Shown here piece by piece: positions 1 to 9,189 of a stretch of 64,000 bases of DNA. Origin of the DNA: Cyclobacteriaceae bacterium (GTDB lineage: Bacteria; Bacteroidota; Bacteroidia; Cytophagales; Cyclobacteriaceae); NCBI GenBank assembly GCA_028285445.1, contig JANQPQ010000016.1, positions 1 through 64,000 of the forward strand, read 5' to 3'. The position numbers were made by a program, and so were the translations under genes. The notes beneath the pieces were generated by a model. It saw only the letters and a program-made list of their open reading frames with translations, was not told the origin of the DNA and searched no databases. Position 1 is the first letter of the stretch. Every line of letters starts with the position of its first letter.

Positions 1-22
1 GTTCGCTATCATTTTCACTATC

Positions 23-31
23 TCAATGAAC
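23..31 (-). promoter_or_regulatory. boxA-like element in a possible rRNA-operon leader
   Basis: Read on the minus strand this is GTTCATTGA, about 50 nt downstream of the start site expected from the promoter at 88-118. From memory, Bacteroidota rRNA leaders and 16S-23S spacers carry a similar GTTC(A/T)TTGA antitermination box. The leader from about 80 down to 1 shows no convincing coding start; an ATG at 12-10 is possible but cannot be tested. That the gene to the left is an rRNA operon is inference, because it lies outside the window. Confidence 0.35.
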
Positions 32-87
32 TTTCTGCAGTGACTTTCTCACCACTTCGACCGCTCCCTTTTACCAAAAACGGAACG

Positions 88-118
88 CAAAAGTAATACC
101 CTATTTTGTACTTTCAAA
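88..118 (-). promoter_or_regulatory. Consensus Bacteroidota promoter, firing off the left edge
   Basis: On the minus strand TTTG (118-115) is followed by exactly 19 nt and then TACTTTTG (95-88). This matches the Bacteroidota primary-sigma consensus TTTG-N19-TAnnTTTG at every defined base. Transcription should start near 80 and run leftwards out of the window. It cannot serve purA, whose stop codon is at 151. Confidence 0.65.
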
Positions 119-150
119 TAGCAGGGTAAAAATAAATCAGAAAAAGATTT

Positions 151-1428
151 CTAGACCAGAATTGAGTCTTTCACAATAGTCTGTCTTCGATCTGGACCAA
201 CCGAAATTAAATTGATAGGCACACCCACTTCTTCTTCGATAAAATTGATATACAACTTTAACTCAGCAGGCAATAGTGCATAATCTTCGATGGCTTTGGA
301 CTCTGACTGCCAGCCCTTAAACGATCTGTACACTGGATTATAATCTTTACTTTCAACACCGGGAAATTGCGTAGTAGTTTGTCCTTCCGAATTTTCGTAA
401 TGAGTACAAACTTTTATCTCTTCAAAAGAATCCAACACATCGGCTTTCATCATGAAAAGCTGGGTTACCCCGTTGAGCATGATGGAGTATTTAAGTGCTG
501 GTAAATCCAACCAGCCGCATCTACGTGGACGACCAGTGGTAGCCCCAAACTCGTGGCCCTCCTTCTGCAGGCTTTCACCGATTGCATCAAACAGCTCTGT
601 GGGAAAAGGTCCGCTGCCGACACGTGTACAATAGGCTTTGAAAATACCATATACTTCCCCGATTTTAGTTGGAGCCAGCCCCAGCCCAGAACAAGCCCCA
701 GCGGAGATTGTATTAGAGCTAGTAACGAATGGATAGCTTCCAAAGTCAACATCTAGCAGAGTACCTTGTGCTCCTTCACATAGTACCTGAGCCCCGTTGG
801 AAAGTTCTTTGTTAATGAGGTATTCGGTGTCAACGATTTGAAAGGTTCTTAGATAGTCGACAGCGTTTAAAAACTCTGAACTTATTTCATCTAACTCGCC
901 AACCAGGTTTTCTGGTATACTATTTAAATGATGCTCTCGTAGTTGCTTGTATCTATCCTCAAAATCTTCTTGTAGTACATCTCCAACTCTGAGACCATGC
1001 CTTGCATATTTATCTTGATATGCGGGACCAATGCCTTTTAATGTAGAGCCAATTTTCTTTTCACCTTTGGCTATTTCCTGGGCCTTATCTAAAATTCTAT
1101 GGATTGGCAGAATTAGCTGGGCTCCCTTGCTAATAAAAAGGTTGCTGATTGGATCAACATTATACGCCTTTAAGTCTTCGATTTCTTTCTTGAAAATTAT
1201 TGGATCTAGCACCACACCATTGCCAATGATATTAATTGTATCGGCGTGAAAGATCCCGGATGGGATTTGATGTAGTACATGTTTGATACCATCAAACTCG
1301 AGTGTGTGGCCAGCATTAGGGCCGCCCTGAAACCGGGCCACCACATTGTATTTCGGCGTGAGGAAATCCACAATCTTGCCCTTGCCTTCATCGCCCCACT
1401 GAAGGCCAAGCAATACGTCTGCTTTCAT
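151..1428 (-). CDS. purA: Adenylosuccinate synthase
   Basis: Cytoplasmic GTP-dependent ligase that joins IMP and aspartate to form adenylosuccinate, the first committed step to AMP. The N-terminus shows the P-loop-like GDEGKGK with catalytic Asp13, then GGPNAGHT with His41; ATTGRPRRCGWLD lies further in. Starting at the ATG at 1428 gives 425 aa, normal for the family, and puts Asp13 and His41 at the Escherichia coli numbering. A TTG one codon upstream (1431) also lies in frame but is less likely. It starts 3 nt after the STAS gene's stop codon, so it is probably the last gene of the spoT-fur-STAS-purA unit. Confidence 0.97.
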   Translation of the reverse strand: MKADVLLGLQWGDEGKGKIVDFLTPKYNVVARFQGGPNAGHTLEFDGIKHVLHQIPSGIFHADTINIIGNGVVLDPIIFKKEIEDLKAYNVDPISNLFISKGAQLILPIHRILDKAQEIAKGEKKIGSTLKGIGPAYQDKYARHGLRVGDVLQEDFEDRYKQLREHHLNSIPENLVGELDEISSEFLNAVDYLRTFQIVDTEYLINKELSNGAQVLCEGAQGTLLDVDFGSYPFVTSSNTISAGACSGLGLAPTKIGEVYGIFKAYCTRVGSGPFPTELFDAIGESLQKEGHEFGATTGRPRRCGWLDLPALKYSIMLNGVTQLFMMKADVLDSFEEIKVCTHYENSEGQTTTQFPGVESKDYNPVYRSFKGWQSESKAIEDYALLPAELKLYINFIEEEVGVPINLISVGPDRRQTIVKDSILV

Positions 1429-1431
1429 CAA

Positions 1432-1776
1432 TTATGAATTTTGAAGATTTTCTATAGCTTCTTCTTCAGACTCTGCCACGTTGAAAATTGCATTCAACTT
1501 GGTAATGATGAGTAGTTTTTGAACGTTCTCGGAAGGCTTTAGGAGAAATAGCTCTCCTCCCTTATTCCGGAACTTCGTTAGGATGGTAATGAGCACACCA
1601 ATGCCACTACTGTTTATATATCTTACTTCTGAAATATCTACAACACAGAGCTTGACGTCTTTACTAAGATAGTCTGTCGCCAGCTCCATCAGGTTGATTC
1701 CGCTGTCCTCTCCAATGAGATCTCCCGTTAACCTGACAACTAATACTTGGTCTTTCAGTTCGTGTGTGTAATTCAT
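1432..1776 (-). CDS. STAS-domain protein (anti-sigma factor antagonist-like)
   Basis: A single STAS domain of 114 aa fills the protein. The segment VDISEVRYINSSGIGVL (46-62) matches the SpoIIAA/RsbV signature; Ser57 aligns with the serine phosphorylated in SpoIIAA, with Ser56 beside it. Such proteins switch a partner anti-sigma factor or kinase by phosphorylation, but neither partner nor a PP2C phosphatase is encoded nearby, so the target is unknown. It sits 3 nt downstream of fur and 3 nt upstream of purA, suggesting co-transcription. Confidence 0.85.
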   Translation of the reverse strand: MNYTHELKDQVLVVRLTGDLIGEDSGINLMELATDYLSKDVKLCVVDISEVRYINSSGIGVLITILTKFRNKGGELFLLKPSENVQKLLIITKLNAIFNVAESEEEAIENLQNS

Positions 1777-1779
1777 TGA

Positions 1780-2229
1780 TTATTTGTTTTCGCAATTTTC
1801 ATTAGAACAGGCTCCGTAAAGAATCAGCGAATGATGCATTACTCTAAACTTCAGAACTTCGCCTACAGTATTCTGGATATTTTGGATACGAGGGTCACAA
1901 AACTCAACTACTTTATGGCAGTCGGTGCAAATTAGGTGATCGTGTTGCTTATAGCCAAAGGCCTTTTCGTACTGGGCCAGGTTTTTGCCAAATTGGTGAC
2001 GACTAACCAGGTCGCAATCTACCAATAAGTCTAATGTGTTATAAACCGTAGCTCGGCTAACCCGGTAGTCTTTCTCTTTCATTTTTAGAAATAAGGAATC
2101 GACATCGAAGTGCCCTTCCATTTGGTATACTTCCTCGAGTATGGCGTATCGTTCAGGGGTTTTTCTTAACTCCTTACTCTCCAAATAAGCCGTAAAAATC
2201 GACTTTACCTCGTTACCTACTTCATTCAT
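1780..2229 (-). CDS. Fur-family metal- or peroxide-responsive repressor
   Basis: A 149-aa Fur/PerR-type regulator. It has the N-terminal winged helix ([12 protein letters not shown] and [13 protein letters not shown]), the HDHLICTDC segment that begins the metal-binding dimerisation domain, and a C-terminal CSNENC pair that with CTDC would form the structural zinc site. I cannot tell Fur, PerR and Zur apart from sequence alone. The ATG at 2229 is preferred; an in-frame TTG at 2262 would add 11 residues and push the start to 10 nt from the spoT stop codon. It lies between spoT and the STAS gene on the same strand, probably in one transcript. Confidence 0.88.
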   Translation of the reverse strand: MNEVGNEVKSIFTAYLESKELRKTPERYAILEEVYQMEGHFDVDSLFLKMKEKDYRVSRATVYNTLDLLVDCDLVSRHQFGKNLAQYEKAFGYKQHDHLICTDCHKVVEFCDPRIQNIQNTVGEVLKFRVMHHSLILYGACSNENCENK

Positions 2230-2271
2230 CGCAATACCTTGCAGAGCCTGCAAGTTAACCAATATTTTTCA

Positions 2272-4527
2272 CTACTCTTCAAGCGAATTACCTTCCAAGG
2301 AATCAAAGCGATTGACCTTGACTACACCCTTCACTTTCTTCAACTTATCAATTAGCAAATCCAGGTGCCGCGTATCATTTACGTAGAGCTGAATGTTGCC
2401 CTCGAAAATACCCGTATCCGTGTCGATACTTATTGATCGCATATTTACTTTTAACTCACTTGATATAATTTTCGTTACGTCGCTAATAAGTCCTACCCTG
2501 TCTGTCCCAATTATTCCAAGGCCGGCCAGGAACGAGCTTTGGTGCTTAGATGCCCATTTGGCTTTCACCACGCGCTGCCCATGGTTGGATAAGAGCTCTG
2601 GTGCATTGGGGCAAGATGTACGGTGGATCTTGATCCCTTCGGTTACGGTTACGAATCCAAATACATCATCGCCCGGAATAGGATTGCAGCATTTGGCAAA
2701 CTTGTAGTCGATGATATCCATGTCCTCTCCAATCAATAGGATATCCTGCTTCTTGCCCTTGGCTTTGGTTAACTCTTGTTTAAATGTGTCTGCATCTTTA
2801 ACCTTCTTAATTTGCCTTGGTGTAACCTTGTCGGACTTAGACTCTTTATATTTCTTTATTTCACTGGGCGCAATTATACCCTTACCTACATTGTAGAAGA
2901 AGTCTAGTTGGGTTTCGGTGTTAAAGTAGAGCCTAAGCTTTTCAAAGTTGTCATTGGTAGGCTCAATCTTTAGCTGCTTTAGTTTCCTTAAAACGATCTC
3001 CTTACCATCTTTTGCCGCTGTTCTTTTCGACTCCTTTAAAGCGTCTTTTATTTTTGTTCTAGCCTTTGAACTGGCGACAAACCTTAGCCAATCTTCCTTC
3101 GGCTTTTGCTTAGGTGCTGTTAGTATCTCTACCTGGTCTCCATTTTTTAAGGTATAGTTAATTGGAACAAGCTTCTGATTGACTTTGGCGCCGAGGCAAT
3201 GAGCACCAACCTCGGTATGAATGTCGAAGGCAAAGTCTAAAGCCGTGGCACCATAAGGAAGAATTTTCAATTCCCCTTTAGGTGTAAACACGAATACTTC
3301 GTCAGTAAATAAGTTTGAGCGGAAGTCATCCACAAACTCTATGGCTGACACATTATTCTGCTCAAGCATATCACGCACTTTGCTGATCCATTGCTCTAGT
3401 GATGACTGCTGGCTCTTCAGGTTGTCCTTATATTTCCAATGGGCAGCATACCCCTTCTCCGCAATCTCGTCCATTCGTTCGGTGCGGATTTGTACCTCTA
3501 CCCATTGTCCGCTTTTACTCATCACTGTTGTGTGAAGAGATTCATAACCATTTGCTTTGGGTGTGCTGATCCAGTCCCTAAGCCGGTCTGGATTAGGCTT
3601 GTAGAAATCGGTTACTATTGAGTAAACCTGCCAACAAGCTGTCTTCTCATTTTCAGGTTCGATATCAAGGATAATCCTGATGGCAAACAGATCATAAACC
3701 TCTTCGAAAGGAATGTTCTGCTTTTTCATCTTATTCCAAATGGAATGGATGGATTTAGGCCGGCCCTTTATCTCAAACTGGTATTCCTGATTTTTGAGGG
3801 CGGTCTGAATTGGTTTGATGAAGCTCTTGATAAACTTATTTCGTGCATCTTTGGTAACATCTATTTGCTTCGTAATGGCTTCGTAGGAATCCTTCTCTGT
3901 ATAGCGCAAGTTTAGATCTTCTAACTCAGACTTAATTGCGTATAGTCCTAATCTATGTGCCAAAGGGGCATAGAGATAAATAGTTTCTGACGCTGTGCGC
4001 AATTGCTTTTCCCTAGGCATACTTTCCAGGGTGCGCATATTATGCAGTCGATCTGCCAACTTAATCAGGATAACTCTGACATCTTCAGAAAGCGTAAGCA
4101 GCATCTTCCTAAAATTCTCCGCTTGCTGTGAAGTACCGTACTCAAAGACTCCGGATATTTTGGTTAGCCCATCAATAATTGTTGCTACTTTGGGACCGAA
4201 CTCACGTTCCATATCCTCGATGGTTGCATCGGTGTCTTCTACCACATCATGAAGCAATGCCGATACAATTGAAGTAGTACCTAGGCCTATTTCTTCAACC
4301 GCGATTTGTGCAACTGCAAGGGGGTGATAGATATATGGCTCTCCGGATTTTCTACGCATATCTTTATGCGCATCCATTGAGGTATTGAAGGCCTTCTTAA
4401 TAATTTTGGCATCGTTATCTTTTAGGAATGGCTTTGCTCTTCTAAGAAGCTTTCGGTAGCGCCTTACAATCTCCTTCTTTTCCTCCTCCAGGTCAACGTT
4501 ATTTGCTGAACTCTTAACTACGCTCAT
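2272..4527 (-). CDS. spoT: Bifunctional (p)ppGpp synthetase/hydrolase, RelA/SpoT family
   Basis: Makes and degrades the alarmone (p)ppGpp. In order, the 751-aa protein has an HD hydrolase domain with an intact LLHDVVEDT (His93-Asp94), a synthetase domain with GRPKSIHSIWNKM and TPKANGYESLHTT, a TGS domain (VFVFTPKGELKILP) and a C-terminal ACT region. An intact HD site with an intact synthetase core indicates a Rel-type bifunctional enzyme. It appears to head the spoT-fur-STAS-purA unit. Its start is about 85 bp from tRNA-Leu(UAG), which runs the other way. Confidence 0.95.
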   Translation of the reverse strand: MSVVKSSANNVDLEEEKKEIVRRYRKLLRRAKPFLKDNDAKIIKKAFNTSMDAHKDMRRKSGEPYIYHPLAVAQIAVEEIGLGTTSIVSALLHDVVEDTDATIEDMEREFGPKVATIIDGLTKISGVFEYGTSQQAENFRKMLLTLSEDVRVILIKLADRLHNMRTLESMPREKQLRTASETIYLYAPLAHRLGLYAIKSELEDLNLRYTEKDSYEAITKQIDVTKDARNKFIKSFIKPIQTALKNQEYQFEIKGRPKSIHSIWNKMKKQNIPFEEVYDLFAIRIILDIEPENEKTACWQVYSIVTDFYKPNPDRLRDWISTPKANGYESLHTTVMSKSGQWVEVQIRTERMDEIAEKGYAAHWKYKDNLKSQQSSLEQWISKVRDMLEQNNVSAIEFVDDFRSNLFTDEVFVFTPKGELKILPYGATALDFAFDIHTEVGAHCLGAKVNQKLVPINYTLKNGDQVEILTAPKQKPKEDWLRFVASSKARTKIKDALKESKRTAAKDGKEIVLRKLKQLKIEPTNDNFEKLRLYFNTETQLDFFYNVGKGIIAPSEIKKYKESKSDKVTPRQIKKVKDADTFKQELTKAKGKKQDILLIGEDMDIIDYKFAKCCNPIPGDDVFGFVTVTEGIKIHRTSCPNAPELLSNHGQRVVKAKWASKHQSSFLAGLGIIGTDRVGLISDVTKIISSELKVNMRSISIDTDTGIFEGNIQLYVNDTRHLDLLIDKLKKVKGVVKVNRFDSLEGNSLEE

Positions 4528-4561
4528 TACCCATTTTTGATTTTAAAAAGAACTGGCACAC

Positions 4562-4592
4562 TTTGCTGATTTTGAATATTTAGATAACTTTG
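4562..4592 (+). promoter_or_regulatory. Consensus promoter of tRNA-Leu(UAG)
   Basis: TTTG (4562-4565), a 19-nt spacer and TAACTTTG (4585-4592) match TTTG-N19-TAnnTTTG perfectly. Initiation is expected near 4599, leaving about 14 nt of leader before the tRNA at 4613. Confidence 0.75.
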
Positions 4593-4612
4593 CCCCTCGA
4601 TTTTTGGTGAAT

Positions 4613-4694
4613 GCGGATGTGGCGAAATTGGTAGACGCACTAGACTTAGGATCTAGCGCCGCGAGGCATGGGGGTTCGAGTCCCTCCATCCGCA
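4613..4694 (+). tRNA. tRNA-Leu (anticodon UAG)
   Basis: Acceptor arms GCGGATG and CATCCGC pair perfectly, followed by discriminator A at 4694. The anticodon stem CTAGA/TCTAG encloses loop CTTAGGA, giving anticodon TAG at 4647-4649 (reads CUA and by wobble other CUN codons). The long variable arm and the GGTTCGAGTCC T arm are typical of class II leucine tRNAs. CCA is not encoded. Confidence 0.96.
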
Positions 4695-4703
4695 CAAGAA
4701 AAT

Positions 4704-4746
4704 ACCCTCTCTCACGATTGTTCATAGTCGAGATGGAGGGTTTTTA
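4704..4746 (+). terminator. Rho-independent terminator after tRNA-Leu(UAG)
   Basis: ACCCTCTCTC (4704-4713) can pair with GAGA..GAGGGT (4730-4741), allowing a two-base bulge and a roughly 16-nt loop, followed by a T run at 4741-4745. It should separate the tRNA from tig, 30 nt downstream. Confidence 0.6.
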
Positions 4747-4774
4747 GTTTTAATAATCTTAACCAAGACACAAA

Positions 4775-6109
4775 TTGGACATCACTTTAGATAAAAAAAG
4801 CCCATTAGAGGCCTCTATTAAAATTAAGTTAAAGGAAGTTGATTATCAACCCAAACTAGACGAAAAGGTTAAGGACTATTCTAAGAAGGCGCACCTTAAA
4901 GGTTTTCGCAAAGGAAAGGTACCTACCAGCCTTATTCGTAAGATGTACGGAAAGTCACTAATCGTTGAGGAGATAAACCATCTTGTTTCTCACTCTCTTA
5001 CAGATTACATCAAAGAAAATGACCTCAAGTTGATTGGTGATCCCTTGCCCAATATGGATTTGGTGAAGGATATCGATTGGGAAAATCAAAAAGATTTTGA
5101 ATTCGAATACAGCGTTGGCCTTGTTGACGACTTTACATTGGACGTTTCCAAAAAGGTGAAAGTGAAGTCTTACGAGATTGATATTGACGACAAAACGCTT
5201 AATGAAACGATTGAAAATCTCCAGAAACAACATGGCAACGTAACCAATCCTGAAGAATCGATTGAAACTGATTCGTTGTATGGCGAGCTGGCGGCTGGTG
5301 ATGGGGATTTTAGTAAGGAGCTTTTGATACCAATAGAATCTGTTGAGAAAAAGGAAAGAAAAATTCTCATCGGAATCAAAAGCGGAACAACAGTTGAGTT
5401 TGATATTCAGAAAGCTTTTATGGATTCCGCTGAGTTAGCAAAGCTCCTTGAAACCTCAGCAGATGAAGCAGCAGCGATGTCGGGCAGCTACAAATTCACT
5501 TTGAAAAATGTAAACCGAACAGAGCCTGCCGAGCTGAATCAGGAGTTCTTTGATAAACTCTTTGGTAAGGACGTAGTCAAGGATGAAGCCGATTTTCGTG
5601 AGCGAGTAAAAACCGAGGTTGCTAAGAACTACCATCGCGACTCACAATATTTTCTTGAGAAAACCGTCAAAGATGTATTGGTTGATAAAACCAAGATTAA
5701 GTTTCCAGACGAGTTTTTGAAAAAGTGGCTGCTTCATAGTAATGAAGGAAAGGTTACTGAGGCTGACGTTGAAAAGGAGTATGATCTGTACGTGCAAGAC
5801 TTGAAATGGTCATTGATAGTTAACAAGCTAACTGAAGACCAAGGTATTAAGGTGGAACATGAGGATGTTAAAGAAAGTGCTAAGAATCTAATTAGGCAAC
5901 AGTTTGGCGCTGCTGGAATGTCGGAGCAGTTCGATAGCAACCTGGATAGTTTCGCCGACAATTACTTACAAGGGCAGGATGGCCAGAATTATATGCGAGT
6001 TTACAACCAGGTGCGAGCCGAAAAGATTATGCAGTATATGCTGGCCAATGTTACCATTACTCCGAAAAAAGTGAAGCCAGAGGAATTTCAGAAGATAGTT
6101 CTGGGCTAA
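4775..6109 (+). CDS. tig: Trigger factor, ribosome-associated chaperone
   Basis: Binds the ribosomal exit tunnel and shields nascent chains. The ribosome-docking signature GFRKGKVP is at residues 43-50, in a typical N-terminal domain. The middle PPIase-like region (about 150-255) is poorly conserved, as I understand is usual in this phylum. The long helical C-terminal chaperone arm follows. Length is 444 aa. The start is TTG: an in-frame TAA at 4760-4762 closes the frame upstream and no ATG lies between, and starting here gives the usual N-terminus (MDITLDKKS). It is the first gene of a tig-clpP-clpX cluster, as in many bacteria. Confidence 0.93.
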   Translation: MDITLDKKSPLEASIKIKLKEVDYQPKLDEKVKDYSKKAHLKGFRKGKVPTSLIRKMYGKSLIVEEINHLVSHSLTDYIKENDLKLIGDPLPNMDLVKDIDWENQKDFEFEYSVGLVDDFTLDVSKKVKVKSYEIDIDDKTLNETIENLQKQHGNVTNPEESIETDSLYGELAAGDGDFSKELLIPIESVEKKERKILIGIKSGTTVEFDIQKAFMDSAELAKLLETSADEAAAMSGSYKFTLKNVNRTEPAELNQEFFDKLFGKDVVKDEADFRERVKTEVAKNYHRDSQYFLEKTVKDVLVDKTKIKFPDEFLKKWLLHSNEGKVTEADVEKEYDLYVQDLKWSLIVNKLTEDQGIKVEHEDVKESAKNLIRQQFGAAGMSEQFDSNLDSFADNYLQGQDGQNYMRVYNQVRAEKIMQYMLANVTITPKKVKPEEFQKIVLG

Positions 6110-6175
6110 AAAAACAAAAATGGCTTATATTTAGTGGCCTCATTAAGGCACTTTCATCTCAACAATTTCTAGTTA

Positions 6176-6847
6176 ATGAACAAAGAAGAATTTAGAAAAT
6201 ATGCCGTAAAAGGGCATGGAATTAGTGGTACGGCTTTTGATCAGTATGCGCAGCAGATTGAGGATATGACGCAGTATGTGATCGAAGAAAGGCCAGGGAA
6301 CTTTAGGGCAATTGATGTTTTCACCAGGCTTATCTCAGATCGAATTATCTTCATGGGTATGCCTGTTGACGATTACATTGCCAACATTGTAACAGCCCAG
6401 CTGTTATTTCTTGATTCTGCAGATTCGAAAAAAGACATAGTAATGTACATAAATAGCCCAGGTGGTTCGGTTACGGCAGGCTTGGGTATTTACGATACCA
6501 TGCAGTATGTGAACCCGGATGTAGCAACTGTTTGTACAGGCCTTGCCGCCTCAATGGGAGCAGTTTTACTCGCTGGTGGTGCTGCTAAGAAACGATCTGC
6601 ACTTCCGCATTCAAGGGTGATGATTCATCAACCGTCCGGAGGTATGCAGGGACAGTCTTCTGATATGGAGATTTCACTTAAGTTGATTATGTCGCTACGC
6701 GCTGAGTTATATCAAATTCTGGCTGACCATACCGGCAAATCAATTAAGGATATAGAAAAAGATGCGGACCGAGATTACTGGATGACGTCGGCTGAGGCTA
6801 AGTCTTATGGCTTGGTAGATGAAGTACTTAAACGAACCAAAAAGTAG
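6176..6847 (+). CDS. clpP: ATP-dependent Clp protease proteolytic subunit
   Basis: Serine protease forming the tetradecameric ClpP barrel. The triad is clear: Ser126 in GLAASMGA, His151 in RVMIHQPSGG and Asp200 in DRDYWMT. The spacings of 25 and 49 residues equal those of the E. coli enzyme. Length is 223 aa. It lies 66 nt after tig and 6 nt before clpX, fitting an operon that supplies protease and unfoldase together. Confidence 0.97.
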   Translation: MNKEEFRKYAVKGHGISGTAFDQYAQQIEDMTQYVIEERPGNFRAIDVFTRLISDRIIFMGMPVDDYIANIVTAQLLFLDSADSKKDIVMYINSPGGSVTAGLGIYDTMQYVNPDVATVCTGLAASMGAVLLAGGAAKKRSALPHSRVMIHQPSGGMQGQSSDMEISLKLIMSLRAELYQILADHTGKSIKDIEKDADRDYWMTSAEAKSYGLVDEVLKRTKK

Positions 6848-6853
6848 AGGATT

Positions 6854-8074
6854 ATGGCGGATGTAACTTGTTCATTTTGCGGTAGGAATAAGAAGGATGT
6901 TGACCTGATGATTTCAGGTATCCATGCGCATATATGTGACAAGTGCATCACCCAAGCCCAACAAATTTTAGCTGAGGAAACTAAGGCCAAAGAAGGAGGC
7001 ATGCCAAAATTCAACTTGGTTAAGCCTTCGGACATGAAAAAATTTCTTGATGAATTTGTCGTGGGACAAGATGAAGCGAAGAAGTTCATTTCGGTTGCTG
7101 TATATAACCACTATAAGCGGTTAATGCAACGCAACCATGATGATGAAGTTACCATCGAGAAATCCAATATTCTAATGGTAGGTGAGACGGGTACTGGCAA
7201 AACCTACTTAGCAAGAACATTAGCTAAGATTTTGCAAGTTCCGTTTTGTATCGCCGATGCCACGGTGCTTACTGAGGCCGGCTACGTTGGAGAGGACGTA
7301 GAAAGTATACTAACCCGCCTGCTACAAGCCGCTAACTATGAGGTGGAAGCAGCTGAGCGAGGTATTGTCTATATCGACGAACTTGACAAAATCAGCAGGA
7401 AGTCTGACAATCCATCTATAACCAGAGATGTTAGTGGTGAGGGCGTGCAACAAGCATTGCTAAAGCTATTGGAGGGTACGTCTGTAAACGTTCCGCCACA
7501 AGGTGGCCGCAAGCATCCGGATCAAAAGATGATTACGGTCAACACTGAAAATATACTGTTTATCTGTGGTGGGGCTTTTGATGGTATCAACCAGAATATT
7601 GCGCGAAGAATAAATACCAAGCCTATTGGTTTTGCTGGTAATGAAGAAAGGCAGGAGCTCAATGAGCATAATCTTCTTCGTTATGTAAATGCGCAAGACC
7701 TGAAGAGCTACGGATTGATTCCCGAATTGATCGGTCGGGTGCCAGTGGTAACATACCTTGAGCCACTTAGCAAGGCCGTACTTAAGAAAATTCTCAAAGA
7801 GCCCAAAAATGCTCTCACCAAGCAATACAAGAAGCTCTTCGAGATGGAAAACATCAACCTCAGCTTTACGGAGTCCGCACTTGATTTCATAGTTGAGAAA
7901 GCGCTTGATTTCAATTTGGGCGCTAGAGGGCTTCGGTCAATTTGCGAGGTAATTATCACCGATGCGATGTTCGAGATGCCTTCTAAGCAGAACGTGAAAA
8001 ACCTCAATATCACGCGCAGCTACGCTGAAGAGAAATTCAATAAGTCTAAGTACAGTAAGCTTAAGGTAGCCTAA
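6854..8074 (+). CDS. clpX: ATP-dependent Clp protease ATP-binding subunit ClpX
   Basis: AAA+ unfoldase that recognises substrates and threads them into ClpP. It has the N-terminal zinc-binding domain (Cys6, Cys9, Cys28, Cys31), Walker A GETGTGKT at 110-117, Walker [10 protein letters not shown], and the ClpP-docking loop with IGF (TKPIGFAG). Length is 406 aa. Its stop codon shares the four bases CTAA (8071-8074) with the stop of the oppositely transcribed lpxB. Confidence 0.97.
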   Translation: MADVTCSFCGRNKKDVDLMISGIHAHICDKCITQAQQILAEETKAKEGGMPKFNLVKPSDMKKFLDEFVVGQDEAKKFISVAVYNHYKRLMQRNHDDEVTIEKSNILMVGETGTGKTYLARTLAKILQVPFCIADATVLTEAGYVGEDVESILTRLLQAANYEVEAAERGIVYIDELDKISRKSDNPSITRDVSGEGVQQALLKLLEGTSVNVPPQGGRKHPDQKMITVNTENILFICGGAFDGINQNIARRINTKPIGFAGNEERQELNEHNLLRYVNAQDLKSYGLIPELIGRVPVVTYLEPLSKAVLKKILKEPKNALTKQYKKLFEMENINLSFTESALDFIVEKALDFNLGARGLRSICEVIITDAMFEMPSKQNVKNLNITRSYAEEKFNKSKYSKLKVA

Positions 8075-9186
8075 GCCTCTTCGAGTAGCTGAACGATGGT
8101 TTTTGCTGTAGTTTCGGAAGCTACATTCTCCCCTATTCTACGTTTTACCTCTTCATATCCTGCTAATACCGATTTGCGCTTTTCTCCTTCACAAATTGCC
8201 AATAGCGCTTCGTTAACTGTATCAGGATTTACTTTAGATTGAAGAAGTTCCTTCACAACCTCCGCATCTGCGATGAGATTCACTAACGAGAAGTACTTAA
8301 TGTTGCTCAATACAATTGGAGCACCAATGGCATATGCAACAGCGTTTGCTTTGTAAACTACTACTTGCGGAACGTTCCAAAGGGCGGTTTCCAGGGTCGC
8401 GGTCCCAGATGTAACAATCGCGGCATGGGCAACTGATAACAGGTTGTAAGTATCTTCAAATACTACCTGTAGATTTGGTGATTCTAATCCTTGGTAAAAA
8501 TCACCAGGTAGACTTCTTACTCCCGCTACAACAAAGTAATACTGAGGATTGCGGTCGGCTACATTCTTCATGATTGGAAGCAGCCTTTGCACCTCCTGCT
8601 TGCGACTACCAGGCAAAAGGGCAATTATTTTTTTATCTGTAGGGAGATTGTTCTCTGTAAGGAAGTTAAGGTTCGGTTCGTGCTGTCTTACCGCATCAGC
8701 AACCGGATTCCCCACATAGTCGACTTGGAAATCTAGCTTAGCAAAGAATTCTTTCTCAAATGGAAGTATAACAAATAGCTTATCCACCCATTTTTTGAGT
8801 TTGAAAGCTCTGCTTTTGTTCCACGCCCAAACTTTGGGTGAAATATAGAAGAAGACCTTATAGCCTTGCTTCTTAGCAAACTTTGCAACCCGAAGGTTGA
8901 AACCAGCATAGTCTATAAGAACAATTGCATCGGGATTAAACTCCTTAATCTGGGCCTTACACAACTTCATCGCCCGTGATATTTTGCCGAAATTCGCGAT
9001 GACTTCGAATATGCCCATGAAAGCCAATTCTTGAAAATGCACCAAGATCTCAACATCTTGAGCTTTCATATCATCACCGCCAAAGCCCTTCATTTGAGCA
9101 CCATCATCATGGCTTTTTAGGGCCTTAGCCAGGTTTGACCCATGCAAGTCACCTGATCTTTCACCAGCGATTATGAAGTACTTCAT
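8071..9186 (-). CDS. lpxB: Lipid-A-disaccharide synthase
   Basis: Membrane-associated GT19 glycosyltransferase that joins UDP-2,3-diacylglucosamine and lipid X to give the lipid A disaccharide. Conserved motifs are [12 protein letters not shown] at the N-terminus, the segment [25 protein letters not shown] and SGTATLE. Length is 371 aa, normal for the family. It begins 3 nt after the queD/PTPS stop codon, so the two genes are probably co-transcribed although their pathways differ. hldD and lptD in the same window serve the same LPS pathway. Confidence 0.95.
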   Translation of the reverse strand: MKYFIIAGERSGDLHGSNLAKALKSHDDGAQMKGFGGDDMKAQDVEILVHFQELAFMGIFEVIANFGKISRAMKLCKAQIKEFNPDAIVLIDYAGFNLRVAKFAKKQGYKVFFYISPKVWAWNKSRAFKLKKWVDKLFVILPFEKEFFAKLDFQVDYVGNPVADAVRQHEPNLNFLTENNLPTDKKIIALLPGSRKQEVQRLLPIMKNVADRNPQYYFVVAGVRSLPGDFYQGLESPNLQVVFEDTYNLLSVAHAAIVTSGTATLETALWNVPQVVVYKANAVAYAIGAPIVLSNIKYFSLVNLIADAEVVKELLQSKVNPDTVNEALLAICEGEKRKSVLAGYEEVKRRIGENVASETTAKTIVQLLEEA

Positions 9187-9189
9187 TAG

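Noticed and set aside
4543-4725. 60-codon minus-strand open frame across tRNA-Leu(UAG)
   Set aside because: It is the antisense of the tRNA and its promoter; similar frames are a familiar artefact of leucine tRNA genes.
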